From: Clostridiales bacterium
Lineage (GTDB): Bacteria; Bacillota; Clostridia; Oscillospirales; Oscillospiraceae
Length of the DNA stretch: 64,000 nt
Direction of reading: 5' to 3'
Assembly: GCA_022785125.1 (NCBI GenBank)
Contig: JALFRA010000031.1
Span: 1-64,000, forward strand
Shown here: piece after piece, positions 26,901 through 35,009 of the stretch
How positions within the stretch are numbered: position 1 is the first letter of the stretch
Layout: each line of letters begins with the position of its first letter
Notes under the pieces: model-generated
The model's input: the letters and a program-made list of their open reading frames with translations, nothing else
Database searches by the model: none
What the model was told of the DNA's origin: nothing
Translations under genes and position numbers: made by a program

Positions 26901-29558
26901 TTACTTGCTGACGCTCTCCACAAAGCGCATGAGGATGGTGGCAACCTCAGCGCGGGTGGCGGTGCCGGTGGGATCCAGCTTGCCGCCGTCCTTGCCGGTA
27001 ATCAGCTGGGCGCCAGCCGCCCAGGTCATACCGTCAGCCGCCCAGGCAGACACGGTACTGCCGTCGGCAAAGGTGGTCAGATCGCCCTTGGCGGTCACAT
27101 CGTACTCCTTGTACTCGGCATAGCGGCACAGGATGGTGGCCAGCTGCTCACGAGTCACGGTGTCGTTGGGGGCAAACACGGTGTCGCTGTAGCCCTTGAC
27201 GATACCCTTGGAGGTGGCCCAGTTCACAGCGTCGGTGTACCACACGCCGCTCTCCACGTCGGTAAAGGACAGGGTGGCGTCGGTCTTGGGCTGGCCCTCC
27301 AGACGCCACAGGATGGTGACGATCATGGCACGGTTGGTGGTCATGAGGGGGGCAAAGGTGGTGGCGGAAGTACCATCCATCAGCTTGTTGTCATAGACGT
27401 ACTTCACAGCCTCATAGAACCAGTCGTCGGCCTTCACGTCGGTGAAGGGCAGACCGGTGTTCACGGGAGCGTCGTCCCTGGTGAAGGAAGCCTTCACGGT
27501 AACGGCGGAGCCAGGCATGGTGAAGGTGTACTTGCCGTCGCCCTTGTCGGTGAGTTTGACCTCGCTGCCGTTCTTATCGGTAACGGCGAGGGTGTCCAGC
27601 TTGTAGCCCTCGTTAGGCTTCACGGTCAGGGTGACAGTGAGGCCCTTGGAGGAACGGGTACGGCTGGAGATCACGGTGCCGTTGTCGGTCTTGTCCACGG
27701 TGATGGCATAGGAGGTGGAACCGGAACTGTAAGTGTTCAGGTCCTCGGGACGCATCGTCTCGGCTACATAGTAAGGCTCAGTAGTCACATTGCCTTCTGC
27801 ACCTTCCACCGTATACACAAGTTTTCCAAACTGAGGATCAGCGCTTCCCCAGTAATTCTCCGAGGCATCCACACCATTGGCAACACCTACATACATGGCA
27901 TAGATGGAGTTTTCGGTCATCTCGAACTTATTCTTGTGGGCCTCAACATTCACATCAAAGTATTCAACGGCACTATCAACCGTCTTCCGGCTGGTAACCC
28001 AGATAGAAATAGGATTGCCAACAAAGCTGTTCTCCGTAATGTCGATATTTGCCGTAATGCCCTTATCGGTATTCTCACCCGAAGAATATACACGGATAGC
28101 GGCATAGTTCAGGCCCTCAGCTTCATCATCGTTATAATACGGCTGATTGGCCACATTCTCAAAGGTGTTGCCACGGATAATCACAGACTCACCGGTGGTA
28201 TAGTTGGCCAGCTGGATGCCGCCCTTGCCGGTATTCTTGATGGTGTTGTTTTCAAAGAGGACATTACCAATGGTGCTGTCCAGATTAAAGGCATGGAAAT
28301 TGATATTTTCCACGTAGTTGCCGGTAATCTCGTGCTCACTGGCATTCCACAGATTACAGGCGGACAGATTGCTACCGGTAATGTTGGTTACTTTATTATC
28401 CTGAACGGTGATCTTTCCCATGCGGGCGTCGTCCGCTCCGCTGGTGTAAACAAAGGTATTGGTCAGGCCATCGGCCACACAGTTCTGGACCGTCAGATCA
28501 GTGCCCGCATTATTGTTGGCAGAGGTAATGCAGCCAGCCTCGGTAAACTTCAGGCCATCAAGCACGACATCCAGGTCTTGACCGACAACATTGATCTTGC
28601 CGGTGATTACGCTCTCATTGCCGCGCGCCTCAGAAGTACCGCCCACACCGGCGTTGGCGCCCTTGAGGATAACAGACTTGTCAATGGTGATATTGCCGTC
28701 GTAGGTACCTTCCTTGAGTACGACCGTCGTATTCGGCTGGGTGTTGGTGTTGAGCACCTGACCGGCCAGATTGATCTTGTCATCCACAAGCAGAGTCAGG
28801 TTGTCATTGTTGACCGTAACATTGCTCTTGTGGTTGAAAATACCAGGACACCAACCGTAACCCCATTCGGGATGACTAGGATCTGTATAGCCGGCATAGC
28901 TGTTGTCGGTAAAGTCGACGGTCACATTGCTGGTGTTCAGCGTGCCGGTCTTGGAGTAGTTGGTAGAGATCCAGGAGTACAGCTTCACGTTTTCAAGGGT
29001 AGCCGTACCAATGTCGCCGCCCTCTGCCTGGGAATTGAAGATAATGGAGCCGCTGCCCCACTCGTTGACCCTCTTCATCTCAGAATTCTTCAGCGTAAAG
29101 TCCTGGCCCATGACTTCAATGGCCTTATTCTGGGTGTCCTTGGAGAGGATATCCACATTATCGATGGTAATGTCGTTGCCCCAGACAGACACAAAGTCCT
29201 GGGTGGCCCAGTTGGCGTTGGGACTCTTCACATCACTGGTGATGGTCACATCACCCTCGCCAATAATGGTGAGGTTATTTGCAGTCAGCGGGAAATACCA
29301 GCCGGTCTGGCCACCGCAGTCCTTGTTTGCGTACAGGGCAAGGTCCGCCTCAGTCAGGTTGTAGGCACCCTCCGCAAGCTTCCAGACCTGGCCGTCCTGC
29401 TGGCCGGCAATGGCCTGGGCCAGTTCAGCGGCAGTGTCAATGCTGACCTCCTGGACCTGGGAACCATCGTCCCCATCCACAGCCAAAGCTGTTACAGGCA
29501 CCATAGAAAGCACCATAGATGCAGCCAGCACAGAGGACAGGATTTTTCTCTTCTTCAT
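26901..29558 (-). CDS. surface beta-helix protein with three SLH domains
   Basis: The ATG at 29558 is eight bases after AAGGAG; a GTG nine bases upstream is less well placed. The 885-residue protein has a signal peptide (MKKRKILSSVLAASMVLSMV to ALA). About 550 residues of parallel beta-helix repeats follow (N- and V-rich rungs such as IRGNTFENVANQPYYNDDEA). A Gly/Lys Ig-like spacer comes next, then three S-layer homology modules beginning FTDVKADDWFYEAV, FTDVESGVWYTDAV and FADGSTVSAWAADG. It is anchored to wall polymers. The beta-helix suggests polysaccharide binding or lyase action, but I cannot point to catalytic residues. Confidence 0.88.
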   Translation of the reverse strand: MKKRKILSSVLAASMVLSMVPVTALAVDGDDGSQVQEVSIDTAAELAQAIAGQQDGQVWKLAEGAYNLTEADLALYANKDCGGQTGWYFPLTANNLTIIGEGDVTITSDVKSPNANWATQDFVSVWGNDITIDNVDILSKDTQNKAIEVMGQDFTLKNSEMKRVNEWGSGSIIFNSQAEGGDIGTATLENVKLYSWISTNYSKTGTLNTSNVTVDFTDNSYAGYTDPSHPEWGYGWCPGIFNHKSNVTVNNDNLTLLVDDKINLAGQVLNTNTQPNTTVVLKEGTYDGNITIDKSVILKGANAGVGGTSEARGNESVITGKINVVGQDLDVVLDGLKFTEAGCITSANNNAGTDLTVQNCVADGLTNTFVYTSGADDARMGKITVQDNKVTNITGSNLSACNLWNASEHEITGNYVENINFHAFNLDSTIGNVLFENNTIKNTGKGGIQLANYTTGESVIIRGNTFENVANQPYYNDDEAEGLNYAAIRVYSSGENTDKGITANIDITENSFVGNPISIWVTSRKTVDSAVEYFDVNVEAHKNKFEMTENSIYAMYVGVANGVDASENYWGSADPQFGKLVYTVEGAEGNVTTEPYYVAETMRPEDLNTYSSGSTSYAITVDKTDNGTVISSRTRSSKGLTVTLTVKPNEGYKLDTLAVTDKNGSEVKLTDKGDGKYTFTMPGSAVTVKASFTRDDAPVNTGLPFTDVKADDWFYEAVKYVYDNKLMDGTSATTFAPLMTTNRAMIVTILWRLEGQPKTDATLSFTDVESGVWYTDAVNWATSKGIVKGYSDTVFAPNDTVTREQLATILCRYAEYKEYDVTAKGDLTTFADGSTVSAWAADGMTWAAGAQLITGKDGGKLDPTGTATRAEVATILMRFVESVSK

Positions 29559-29617
29559 CTCTTTCACTCCTTGTTGTTTTGGGATGTGCTGCGCCAGGGA
29601 AATTTATCCACGCAGGC

Positions 29618-29646
29618 ATTATACTCTACAAATAGGGTATAGTCAA
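29618..29646 (-). promoter_or_regulatory. strong promoter of the SLH protein gene
   Basis: TTGACT, 17 bp, TATAAT on the minus strand, 60 bp before the ATG. Confidence 0.8.
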
Positions 29647-29683
29647 GATATAGAGCATGATAGCCTGTTATGGGTGATACACT

Positions 29684-29890
29684 ATGATCAGCTACAGTCC
29701 GTTTTATCAGACTCTGTACCGCAAAGGCATTACCGAATATTATCTAATCTATAAGCAGGGTGTTACCGCCAACACCATCCACCGCATGAAGCACGGGAAG
29801 GCCATTACCACCACCACGCTGAACACACTGTGCGAGATCCTGGACTGTCGGGTGGAGGATATTTTGGAATACATCCCGGATGAAGATTGA
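29684..29890 (+). CDS. XRE-type helix-turn-helix regulator, 68 aa
   Basis: This divergent neighbour of the SLH gene is 68 residues: FYQTLYRKGITEYYLIYKQGV, recognition helix TANTIHRMKHGK, and the usual TLNTLCEILDCRVEDILEY ending. It is a stand-alone Cro/C1-type domain. Its location across a shared 125-bp promoter region makes control of the SLH gene possible. From 29,891 to 30,118 there is only AT-rich spacer and one hairpin. Confidence 0.75.
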   Translation: MISYSPFYQTLYRKGITEYYLIYKQGVTANTIHRMKHGKAITTTTLNTLCEILDCRVEDILEYIPDED

Positions 29891-30034
29891 CGGCTGCCCG
29901 GCATGGCCGTAATTTCCAATATATCACTTTATTCTTTTATACACAATATATTCCAATGCAATATTTTCCGCTTATCCAAATTTGGTCCATTTTTATGAGG
30001 GGCTCCGCTGCATCCATTCTTCAGATAAATCAAA

Positions 30035-30064
30035 AGGACGTACTGCATTTTGCTGCAGTATGTC
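30035..30064. other. hairpin between XRE gene and tRNA operon
   Basis: GGACGTACTGCA and TGCAGTATGTCC pair over 12 positions with one mismatch. It may be a second terminator of the tRNA operon on the minus strand. Confidence 0.45.
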
Positions 30065-30118
30065 CCCTTCTGTTATTCTGAGCGCCAAACAGGCCCTCTT
30101 TTGCCCTTCAAAGCAAAG

Positions 30119-30149
30119 AAAAAAGGACATCCTATCGGATGTCCTTTTT
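30119..30149 (-). terminator. terminator of the tRNA operon
   Basis: AAAAAGGACATCC, loop TATC, GGATGTCCTTTTT, three bases past the end of tRNA-Val on the minus strand. Confidence 0.85.
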
Positions 30150-30151
30150 AA

Positions 30152-30227
30152 TGGTGGAGACGACAGAACTCGAATCTGTGACCCCTTGCGTGTGAAGCAA
30201 GTGCTCTACCGGCTGAGCTACGCCTCC
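30152..30227 (-). tRNA. tRNA-Val (CAC)
   Basis: A 76-nt cloverleaf with encoded CCA. The acceptor is GGAGGCG paired with CGTCTCC, the anticodon stem CTTGC/GCAAG encloses TTCACAC (anticodon CAC), and the T arm contains GATTCGAGTTC. Confidence 0.93.
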
Positions 30228-30231
30228 ATAT

Positions 30232-30306
30232 TGGTGACCCGTACGAGACTCGAACTCGTGTTACCGCCGTGAAAGGGCGGTGTCTTAACCACTTGACCAA
30301 CGGGCC
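30232..30306 (-). tRNA. tRNA-Glu (TTC)
   Basis: A 75-nt cloverleaf with encoded CCA. The acceptor GGCCCGT pairs with ACGGGTC, the anticodon stem CCGCC/GGCGG encloses CTTTCAC (anticodon TTC), and the T loop is GTTCGAGTC. Confidence 0.93.
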
Positions 30307-30343
30307 ATGTTGCCCAAGCGGGCCGAACGCTCGGAAAAGGGAC

Positions 30344-30373
30344 CCCAAAAGACGGCACGTGCCGTCTTTTGGG
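30344..30373 (-). terminator. perfect palindrome between tRNA-Met and tRNA-Glu
   Basis: CCCAAAAGACGGCAC pairs with GTGCCGTCTTTTGGG. Read from the tRNA-Met side it is a stem with only a weak T-tract, so it may attenuate transcription or guide processing inside the operon. Confidence 0.6.
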
Positions 30374-30375
30374 TC

Positions 30376-30452
30376 TGGTAGCGGCACCTGGATTTGAACC
30401 GGGGACACTACGGGTATGAACCGTATGCTCTAGCCACCTGAGCTATGCCGCC
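30376..30452 (-). tRNA. tRNA-Met (CAT)
   Basis: A 77-nt cloverleaf with encoded CCA. The anticodon stem TACGG/CCGTA encloses TTCATAC (anticodon CAT). The acceptor GGCGGCA pairs with TGCCGCT (one G-U at the end). It is an elongator Met or lysidine-Ile candidate; the formed first pair argues against the initiator. Confidence 0.9.
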
Positions 30453-30482
30453 ATTTGCACCCGGACGAACAGGTCAAGAGAT

Positions 30483-30511
30483 AGTATATCCGAAGTGTCC
30501 CATTTTGTCAA
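30483..30511 (-). promoter_or_regulatory. promoter of the Met-Glu-Val tRNA operon
   Basis: TTGACA, 17 bp, TATACT on the minus strand, 30 bp upstream of tRNA-Met. Confidence 0.85.
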
Positions 30512-30552
30512 CAGCTTTTTCGCAATTTTTTCAAAAAATTTCAGGCGGGAGG

Positions 30553-30691
30553 ATTCAGTCGATCTTATATCCTACCCCCCATGCAAGCGCGGGGACTTCC
30601 TGCGGGAAGTCCGGCGCAGAGCGCCAAGCCGCGCTCGCGGGCGGGAACCAGTTCCCCCCGCGGCCCCCCCTCCGCTCTCCGAGGGGACGGG
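30553..30691. repeat. hairpin cluster plus displaced response-regulator tail
   Basis: On the minus strand 30556-30585 reads AWGVGYKID-stop, a diverged copy of the true regulator end VWGVGYKID-stop at 30696. Differences in the shared GVGYKID codons are synonymous (GGT/GGG, GGT/GGA, TAC/TAT), and the stop is TGA instead of TAA. Between the copies are stems GACTTCC/GGAAGTC (30594-30611) and GGCGC/GCGCC (30613-30625) and a GC-rich stretch. No gene lies here. Confidence 0.7.
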
Positions 30692-30695
30692 AAAT

Positions 30696-31388
30696 TTAGT
30701 CGATCTTGTAACCTACACCCCACACCGTTTTGATAAATCTGGGGTTTCGGGACGGCTCCCCCATCTTCTCCCGCAGGCGGCGGATGTGGACCATGACGGT
30801 GTTGTTCCGGTCCAGGTACTTCTCCCCCCACACGCTCTCAAAGAGCCGCTCAGCGGAGATGACCTGACCCCGGTTTTCCGCCAGCATCCACAGGATGTCA
30901 AACTCGATGGGGGTGAGGCCCAGCTCCTTGTCGTACAGGGTGCACTCATGGGTGGAGCGGTTGATGACCAGTCCGTTGAAGTCCAGAATATCCCGGCTGT
31001 CCCCCTTGTCCGCCTCGTTGTAGCGGGTATAGCGGCGCAGTTGAGCCTTTACCCGGGCCATCAGTTCCAGGGGGTTGAAGGGCTTTGTGATATAGTCGTC
31101 CGCCCCAATGGTGAGCCCGGTGATCTTGTCCATATCCTCCGCCTTGGCGGTAAGCATAAGCACCGGGAAATGGTGGTCCTTGCGGATCTCCCCGCACAGG
31201 ACAAAACCACTGATGTCGGGGAGCATCACGTCCAGGATGGCCAGGTCCACCGACCGGCTGTTCACCACCGCCAGGGCCTGGGTGCCGGTATTGCACTTGT
31301 AGACGGTGCAGCCCTCACTCTGCAAATAGACCTCCACCAGATCGGCGATCTCGGGCTCGTCGTCCACCACCAGAATGTTGGCCTCCAT
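30696..31388 (-). CDS. VanR-like OmpR-family response regulator
   Basis: The second ATG (31388) has the better spacing to AAAGGAGG. The 230-residue protein has a receiver domain with the phospho-acceptor Asp53 (LAILDVMLPD), a VDDEPEIADLVEVYLQ acidic pocket and the Lys of YITKPF. A winged-helix output domain follows (LTPIEFDILWMLAENRG, NTVMVHIRRLREKMG). The receiver is strikingly like VanR (ITGLTIGADDYITKPF.PLEL.ARVKAQLRR). No vancomycin-resistance ligase genes are nearby. The likely partner is the VanS-like kinase at 33120, on the other strand. Confidence 0.9.
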   Translation of the reverse strand: MEANILVVDDEPEIADLVEVYLQSEGCTVYKCNTGTQALAVVNSRSVDLAILDVMLPDISGFVLCGEIRKDHHFPVLMLTAKAEDMDKITGLTIGADDYITKPFNPLELMARVKAQLRRYTRYNEADKGDSRDILDFNGLVINRSTHECTLYDKELGLTPIEFDILWMLAENRGQVISAERLFESVWGEKYLDRNNTVMVHIRRLREKMGEPSRNPRFIKTVWGVGYKID

Positions 31389-31410
31389 AGCCATCCCTCC
31401 TTTTGTCTCA

Positions 31411-31440
31411 ATTATACCGGCCCGGTTGTATTTCCGTCAA
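31411..31440 (-). promoter_or_regulatory. promoter of the VanR-like gene
   Basis: TTGACG, 18 bp, TATAAT on the minus strand, 22 bp upstream of the start region. Confidence 0.75.
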
Positions 31441-31477
31441 GCAGACGGGAAAAATGTCACAAAATCATAAGATAAGC

Positions 31478-31524
31478 CCACAACAGTGGGTGATGGTGAC
31501 TTTTCCGGCCATTGGTGGTACAAT
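31478..31524 (+). promoter_or_regulatory. promoter of the sprT-kinase operon with adjacent palindrome
   Basis: GTGACT (31496), 17 bp, TACAAT (31519). Just upstream CCCAC-AACA-GTGGG (31478-31491) may be an operator. The divergent VanR-like promoter is 40 bp to the left. Confidence 0.5.
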
Positions 31525-31566
31525 ATAGCTCTACAATTTTGATTCTTCCAGAGAGAGGGCTGTTCC

Positions 31567-32052
31567 ATGCACAACGCAGATACATTGCTGGCCCGGGTGG
31601 TCGCCCAGGCCAAAGCCCTGGGCATCCCGGTCTCTCCCCATATCCTCCCCCAGGTACGCCTCAACCGCCGGGCGGTGACCCGGTTCGGCTGCTGCATCCG
31701 GCAGGCCGACGGCACCTACCGCATTGAGCTGGCCCAGCGGCTGCTGGAGGCCCCGGTGGAGGCCTGCCTCCAAACCCTGGCCCACGAGGTGCTCCACACC
31801 TGCCCCGGCTGCCGGGACCACGGCGTCCGGTGGAAGGCCTACGCCGGGCAGATGAACGCCGCCTACGGCTATGCCATCTCCCGCACCGGTACCTGTGACC
31901 AGCTGGGGGTGGAGGATATCCGTCCCATCCGTCATCTGGTGGTGTGTACCAAGTGCGGCCGGCAGTTCCCCCGCGCCCGGCGCTCCCCCCTGGTGGCCCA
32001 TCCGGAGCGCTACCGCTGCACCTGCGGCGGCACCCTGCGCCGGGCGTATTAG
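31567..32052 (+). CDS. SprT-like zinc metalloprotease family protein
   Basis: The 161-residue protein has the metal motif HEVLH at 73-77 in LAHEVLHTC, and a C-terminal zinc ribbon (CTKCGRQF ... RCTCGG). This is the SprT/Spartan-like arrangement, associated in eukaryotes with DNA-protein crosslink proteolysis; bacterial members are poorly understood. It is cytoplasmic by sequence. The next gene begins six bases after its stop, so it leads the operon with the LPG-synthase-type protein and the kinase. Confidence 0.85.
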   Translation: MHNADTLLARVVAQAKALGIPVSPHILPQVRLNRRAVTRFGCCIRQADGTYRIELAQRLLEAPVEACLQTLAHEVLHTCPGCRDHGVRWKAYAGQMNAAYGYAISRTGTCDQLGVEDIRPIRHLVVCTKCGRQFPRARRSPLVAHPERYRCTCGGTLRRAY

Positions 32053-32058
32053 AATGGA

Positions 32059-33123
32059 GTGAATATTACGAAAAAGCACAGCAAGGCCGCCCTGTTCAAC
32101 CGTATCTTTTCCATCGCGGGCCTGAGCATCGGCGGCATCATTCTCATTGCGCTCATTGTCCATGTGACGCGCACCATGGATCTGCGGACCCTGGTGGCCC
32201 AGGTGCAGCCCGGCTGGCTGCTGCTGGCCGCCCTGTGCATCCCCTTCAGCGAGAGCGTGGACGCCATCCTGTTCTACGGCATGGGCAAGGCCGCCGGCTG
32301 TCCCATGAATCTGACCGGCTGCTTTGACGCGGCCTATATCGGGGAATTTTACTACAAGCTGGGCCCCGCCGGAGCTCCCATCCAGCTCAAGCTGATGTAT
32401 GACGCCGGGATGTCCGCCACCTATACCGCCTCCATCTACACCTGGAAGGCGGTGGCCAACACCATGGTATACACCGGCTACGCCGTGGCCGCCCTGGCCT
32501 ATGAGCTGATCTGGCGGAAGGCCGGTCTGGGAGCCGCCGTGGCAGGGGCCGGGGTGCTCATCGCCCTCTACCTGTTCCTGTGCGGTCTGGCGGTCTTTAC
32601 CGCCCTCCGTCCCGCCCCCATCCAGCGGCTCATCCGCCACATCCTCACCTTCCTGTCCCGGCACTGGAAGGTGATGGCCAGAGAGGGCATGGTGGACAAG
32701 GGCATGAACAAGGTGGATGAGTTCTGCCGGCAGCTGGGGGCCTTCCAGGGCAACAAGCGGCTGCTGGTATGGCTGTACGCCGGGATGTTTGTGGAGCTCA
32801 CCGCCCTCTTCTCCATCCCGTTCTTCCTCTACCGGGGTCTGGGCCTCACCGGCTTCTCCTTCTGGGAGCTGGTGATGGTACAGTGCCTGGTGATGGTGCT
32901 CTCCCGCATCATTATGCTGCCCGGCAACGCCGGCGGCGCGGAGGGCAGCTTCTATCTGTTCATGGGCCCCATCTTTGGGGAACATCTGGCGGTGGGCATG
33001 GTGCTGTGGCGGTTCGCCTCCTTCCTGGAGGTGCTGCTCCTGGGCGGCGCCTGGTCGGTGGGCCGGTTCGCCAAGCGCTCCGCCGCCCGCCACCACGCCC
33101 AGGAAAAGGAGGGGCCCGCATGA
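32059..33123 (+). CDS. LPG synthase-type (UPF0104) membrane protein
   Basis: A GTG at 32059 starts a 354-residue protein with about eight hydrophobic segments (for example IAGLSIGGIILIALIVHV and LVMVQCLVMVLSRIIML). The family motif GEFYYKLGPAGAPIQLKLMY near residue 95 and PGNAGGAEGSFYLFM near 290 identify the transmembrane domain shared with MprF. The soluble aminoacyl-transfer domain is absent, so it is more likely a lipid flippase or transferase. It overlaps the kinase gene by ATGA, linking envelope lipid handling to the VanS-like sensor. Confidence 0.85.
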   Translation: MNITKKHSKAALFNRIFSIAGLSIGGIILIALIVHVTRTMDLRTLVAQVQPGWLLLAALCIPFSESVDAILFYGMGKAAGCPMNLTGCFDAAYIGEFYYKLGPAGAPIQLKLMYDAGMSATYTASIYTWKAVANTMVYTGYAVAALAYELIWRKAGLGAAVAGAGVLIALYLFLCGLAVFTALRPAPIQRLIRHILTFLSRHWKVMAREGMVDKGMNKVDEFCRQLGAFQGNKRLLVWLYAGMFVELTALFSIPFFLYRGLGLTGFSFWELVMVQCLVMVLSRIIMLPGNAGGAEGSFYLFMGPIFGEHLAVGMVLWRFASFLEVLLLGGAWSVGRFAKRSAARHHAQEKEGPA

Positions 33124-34259
33124 AGGGAAAATACACCCGTCTCAAACTGAAAATGCTGCTGGTGGTCATTGTGGGCACCCTCATCGCCGGAGCGGCCGGC
33201 ATCTTCCTGCTGGAGGTGGTCATTGACGGCGTGCTCCAGGACCCCTTTGCCCGGTTCTTCCTGTGGGCGGCCCAGACCCTCTTTGGCCAGAGCCCGGAGG
33301 AAGCCGTCCGCCTCTATCAGGTCCTGATCCGGAACAACAAGCAGGAGATCCTCACCGTCTGCATTATGGTACTCATGCTCATCGCCTTCTATCTGGCCAT
33401 GGGCCGGTTCACCCATTGGCTGGAGGACATCCGGGCGGCCACCCGCCGCCTGGTGGAGGACCGGGAGGACCCGGTGGCCCTGCCCCGGGAGCTCTCCCCC
33501 ATTCAGGACGACCTGAACGCCATCCGCCGTCAGCTGGCCGCCCGGGAGCGGGCCGCCCAGGAGGCGGAGCAACGCAGAGGGGATCTGGTGGCCTTTCTGG
33601 CCCACGACCTCAAGACTCCCCTTACATCCGTGGTAGGCTATCTGACCCTGCTCCACGACGACCCCGGTCTGGCCCCGGAGCAGCGGGCCAAGTTCACCGG
33701 CATTGCCCTGGACAAGGCCCTGCGGCTGGAGGAACTGCTGGGGGAGTTTTTCGACATCACCAAAATGGATCTCGACAGCGGAGCGGGGGAGAAGGTGCCC
33801 ATCCAGCTGTCCATGCTGCTGGAGCAGCTCTCCGACGAGTTCTACCCCCTCTTCGCCGAAAAAAATCTCACCTGCGTCCCCGATATCCAGCCTCATCTGG
33901 TGGTGCGGGGAGACCCAGACAAGCTGGCCCGGTTATTCGACAACGTGCTGCGCAACGCGGTGAGCTACTCCATCCCCGGGGGTACCGTGGACGTGGTGGC
34001 CCGTGCCATGGGCTCCTACACAGAGATCACCATTCAGGATGAAGGGCTGGAGATCCCCGAGGGGGAACTGGCCAACATCTTTGAGAAATTCTACCGACTG
34101 GACGCCGCCCGCTCCACCCGCACCGGCGGGGCGGGGCTGGGTCTGGCCATCGCCAAGGAGATCGTGGAGCTCCACGGCGGCTCCATCCGCTGCGAGAGCA
34201 ACGGCAAGCTGACCAGCTTCATCATCTCCCTGCCGCTATATCGAGGAGGAAAGGCATGA
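33120..34259 (+). CDS. VanS-like sensor histidine kinase
   Basis: The ATG at 33120 overlaps the preceding stop. In 379 residues there are two membrane helices (about 12-34 and 77-95) flanking a short external loop, a HAMP-like linker, His162 in AFLAHDLKTPLTS, and an ATPase domain with NVLRNAVSYS (N box) and GGAGLGLAIAKEIVELHGG. The loop residues LYQVLIRNN and the dimerisation helix closely follow VanS. It probably phosphorylates the VanR-like regulator 1.7 kb away on the other strand. The ligand is unknown. Confidence 0.9.
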   Translation: MKGKYTRLKLKMLLVVIVGTLIAGAAGIFLLEVVIDGVLQDPFARFFLWAAQTLFGQSPEEAVRLYQVLIRNNKQEILTVCIMVLMLIAFYLAMGRFTHWLEDIRAATRRLVEDREDPVALPRELSPIQDDLNAIRRQLAARERAAQEAEQRRGDLVAFLAHDLKTPLTSVVGYLTLLHDDPGLAPEQRAKFTGIALDKALRLEELLGEFFDITKMDLDSGAGEKVPIQLSMLLEQLSDEFYPLFAEKNLTCVPDIQPHLVVRGDPDKLARLFDNVLRNAVSYSIPGGTVDVVARAMGSYTEITIQDEGLEIPEGELANIFEKFYRLDAARSTRTGGAGLGLAIAKEIVELHGGSIRCESNGKLTSFIISLPLYRGGKA

Positions 34260-34960
34260 CACTAGAAGAGACCGCTCTGGCCCGGCTGTCTGGCAACCGG
34301 CTTTTGTACATCGATATGCTGGAGGTGCTCCGTCGTGGGACCGCCCAGATCCGCCGGGCGGGGCCCGACGGGGTGCTGCTCTACGATCCCCCCAGCGAGG
34401 TGTGGTTCCTGGACGCGGAAACCCCCGCCGCCCTGGAGGAGATGCTCCCCATGATGGAGGGGTGCATGATCCTCACCGGCCATCAGATGTGGTACAAGGA
34501 CAAACTGGCCGCCCACTTCGGGTTTCAGACGGAACAGATCTGCCACCAGTCGGCCTGGATGAGCGACCAGATGCCCACCGTCCCCGCCTTTGACGGGGAG
34601 ATCCGCCGTTTGGACCAGAGCTGGGCGGAGTGGGCCGAGGAGCACTACAGCCACTCCTTCGGGGGTCTGGACTATATGCGGGGCGCCATTGACCGGGGGA
34701 TGCTGGGGGCCTTTGTGGACGGGCAGCCCGCCGGGTTTATCGCCACCCACATCGAGGGGTCCATGGGGATGCTGGAGGTGCTGCCCCAGTACCGCCGCCG
34801 GGGCATCGGAGAGGCCCTGCTGCTGTCCATGACCGCCTTTTGTCTGGAGCAGGGGATATACCCCTATGGTCAGGTGTGGTGGGACAACCATCCCTCCCTG
34901 ACTCTCCAGCGCAAGGTGGGCATGACCCTGTCGGAGGAACAGATCTTCTGGCTCTTTTAA
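34256..34960 (+). CDS. GNAT-family N-acetyltransferase
   Basis: This 234-residue protein overlaps the kinase by ATGA. The C-terminal half is a GNAT fold with the acetyl-CoA loop QYRRRGIGEALLLS near residue 182 and LQRKVGMTLSEEQIFWL at the end. The N-terminal half is a domain unlike the canonical GNAT. The substrate is unknown. It is the last gene of the operon and ends in a terminator. Confidence 0.82.
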   Translation: MTLEETALARLSGNRLLYIDMLEVLRRGTAQIRRAGPDGVLLYDPPSEVWFLDAETPAALEEMLPMMEGCMILTGHQMWYKDKLAAHFGFQTEQICHQSAWMSDQMPTVPAFDGEIRRLDQSWAEWAEEHYSHSFGGLDYMRGAIDRGMLGAFVDGQPAGFIATHIEGSMGMLEVLPQYRRRGIGEALLLSMTAFCLEQGIYPYGQVWWDNHPSLTLQRKVGMTLSEEQIFWLF

Positions 34961-34967
34961 AAGACAC

Positions 34968-35003
34968 AAAAAAGGCCACAGACAAACTGTCTGTGGCCTT
35001 TTT
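34968..35003. terminator. bidirectional terminator
   Basis: AAAAAGGCCACAGACA, loop AAC, TGTCTGTGGCCTTTTT lies between the convergent GNAT and lepB genes. Confidence 0.9.
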
Positions 35004-35009
35004 CTGCGT

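Noticed and set aside
26820-29642. 940-codon plus-strand frame opposite the SLH protein
   Set aside because: The minus-strand frame has a signal peptide, beta-helix repeats, SLH modules, promoter and terminator. The plus frame is its low-complexity shadow.
30696-34259. Vancomycin resistance cluster
   Set aside because: The regulators look Van-like, but no ligase, VanH-type dehydrogenase or VanX/VanY peptidase is in the window.
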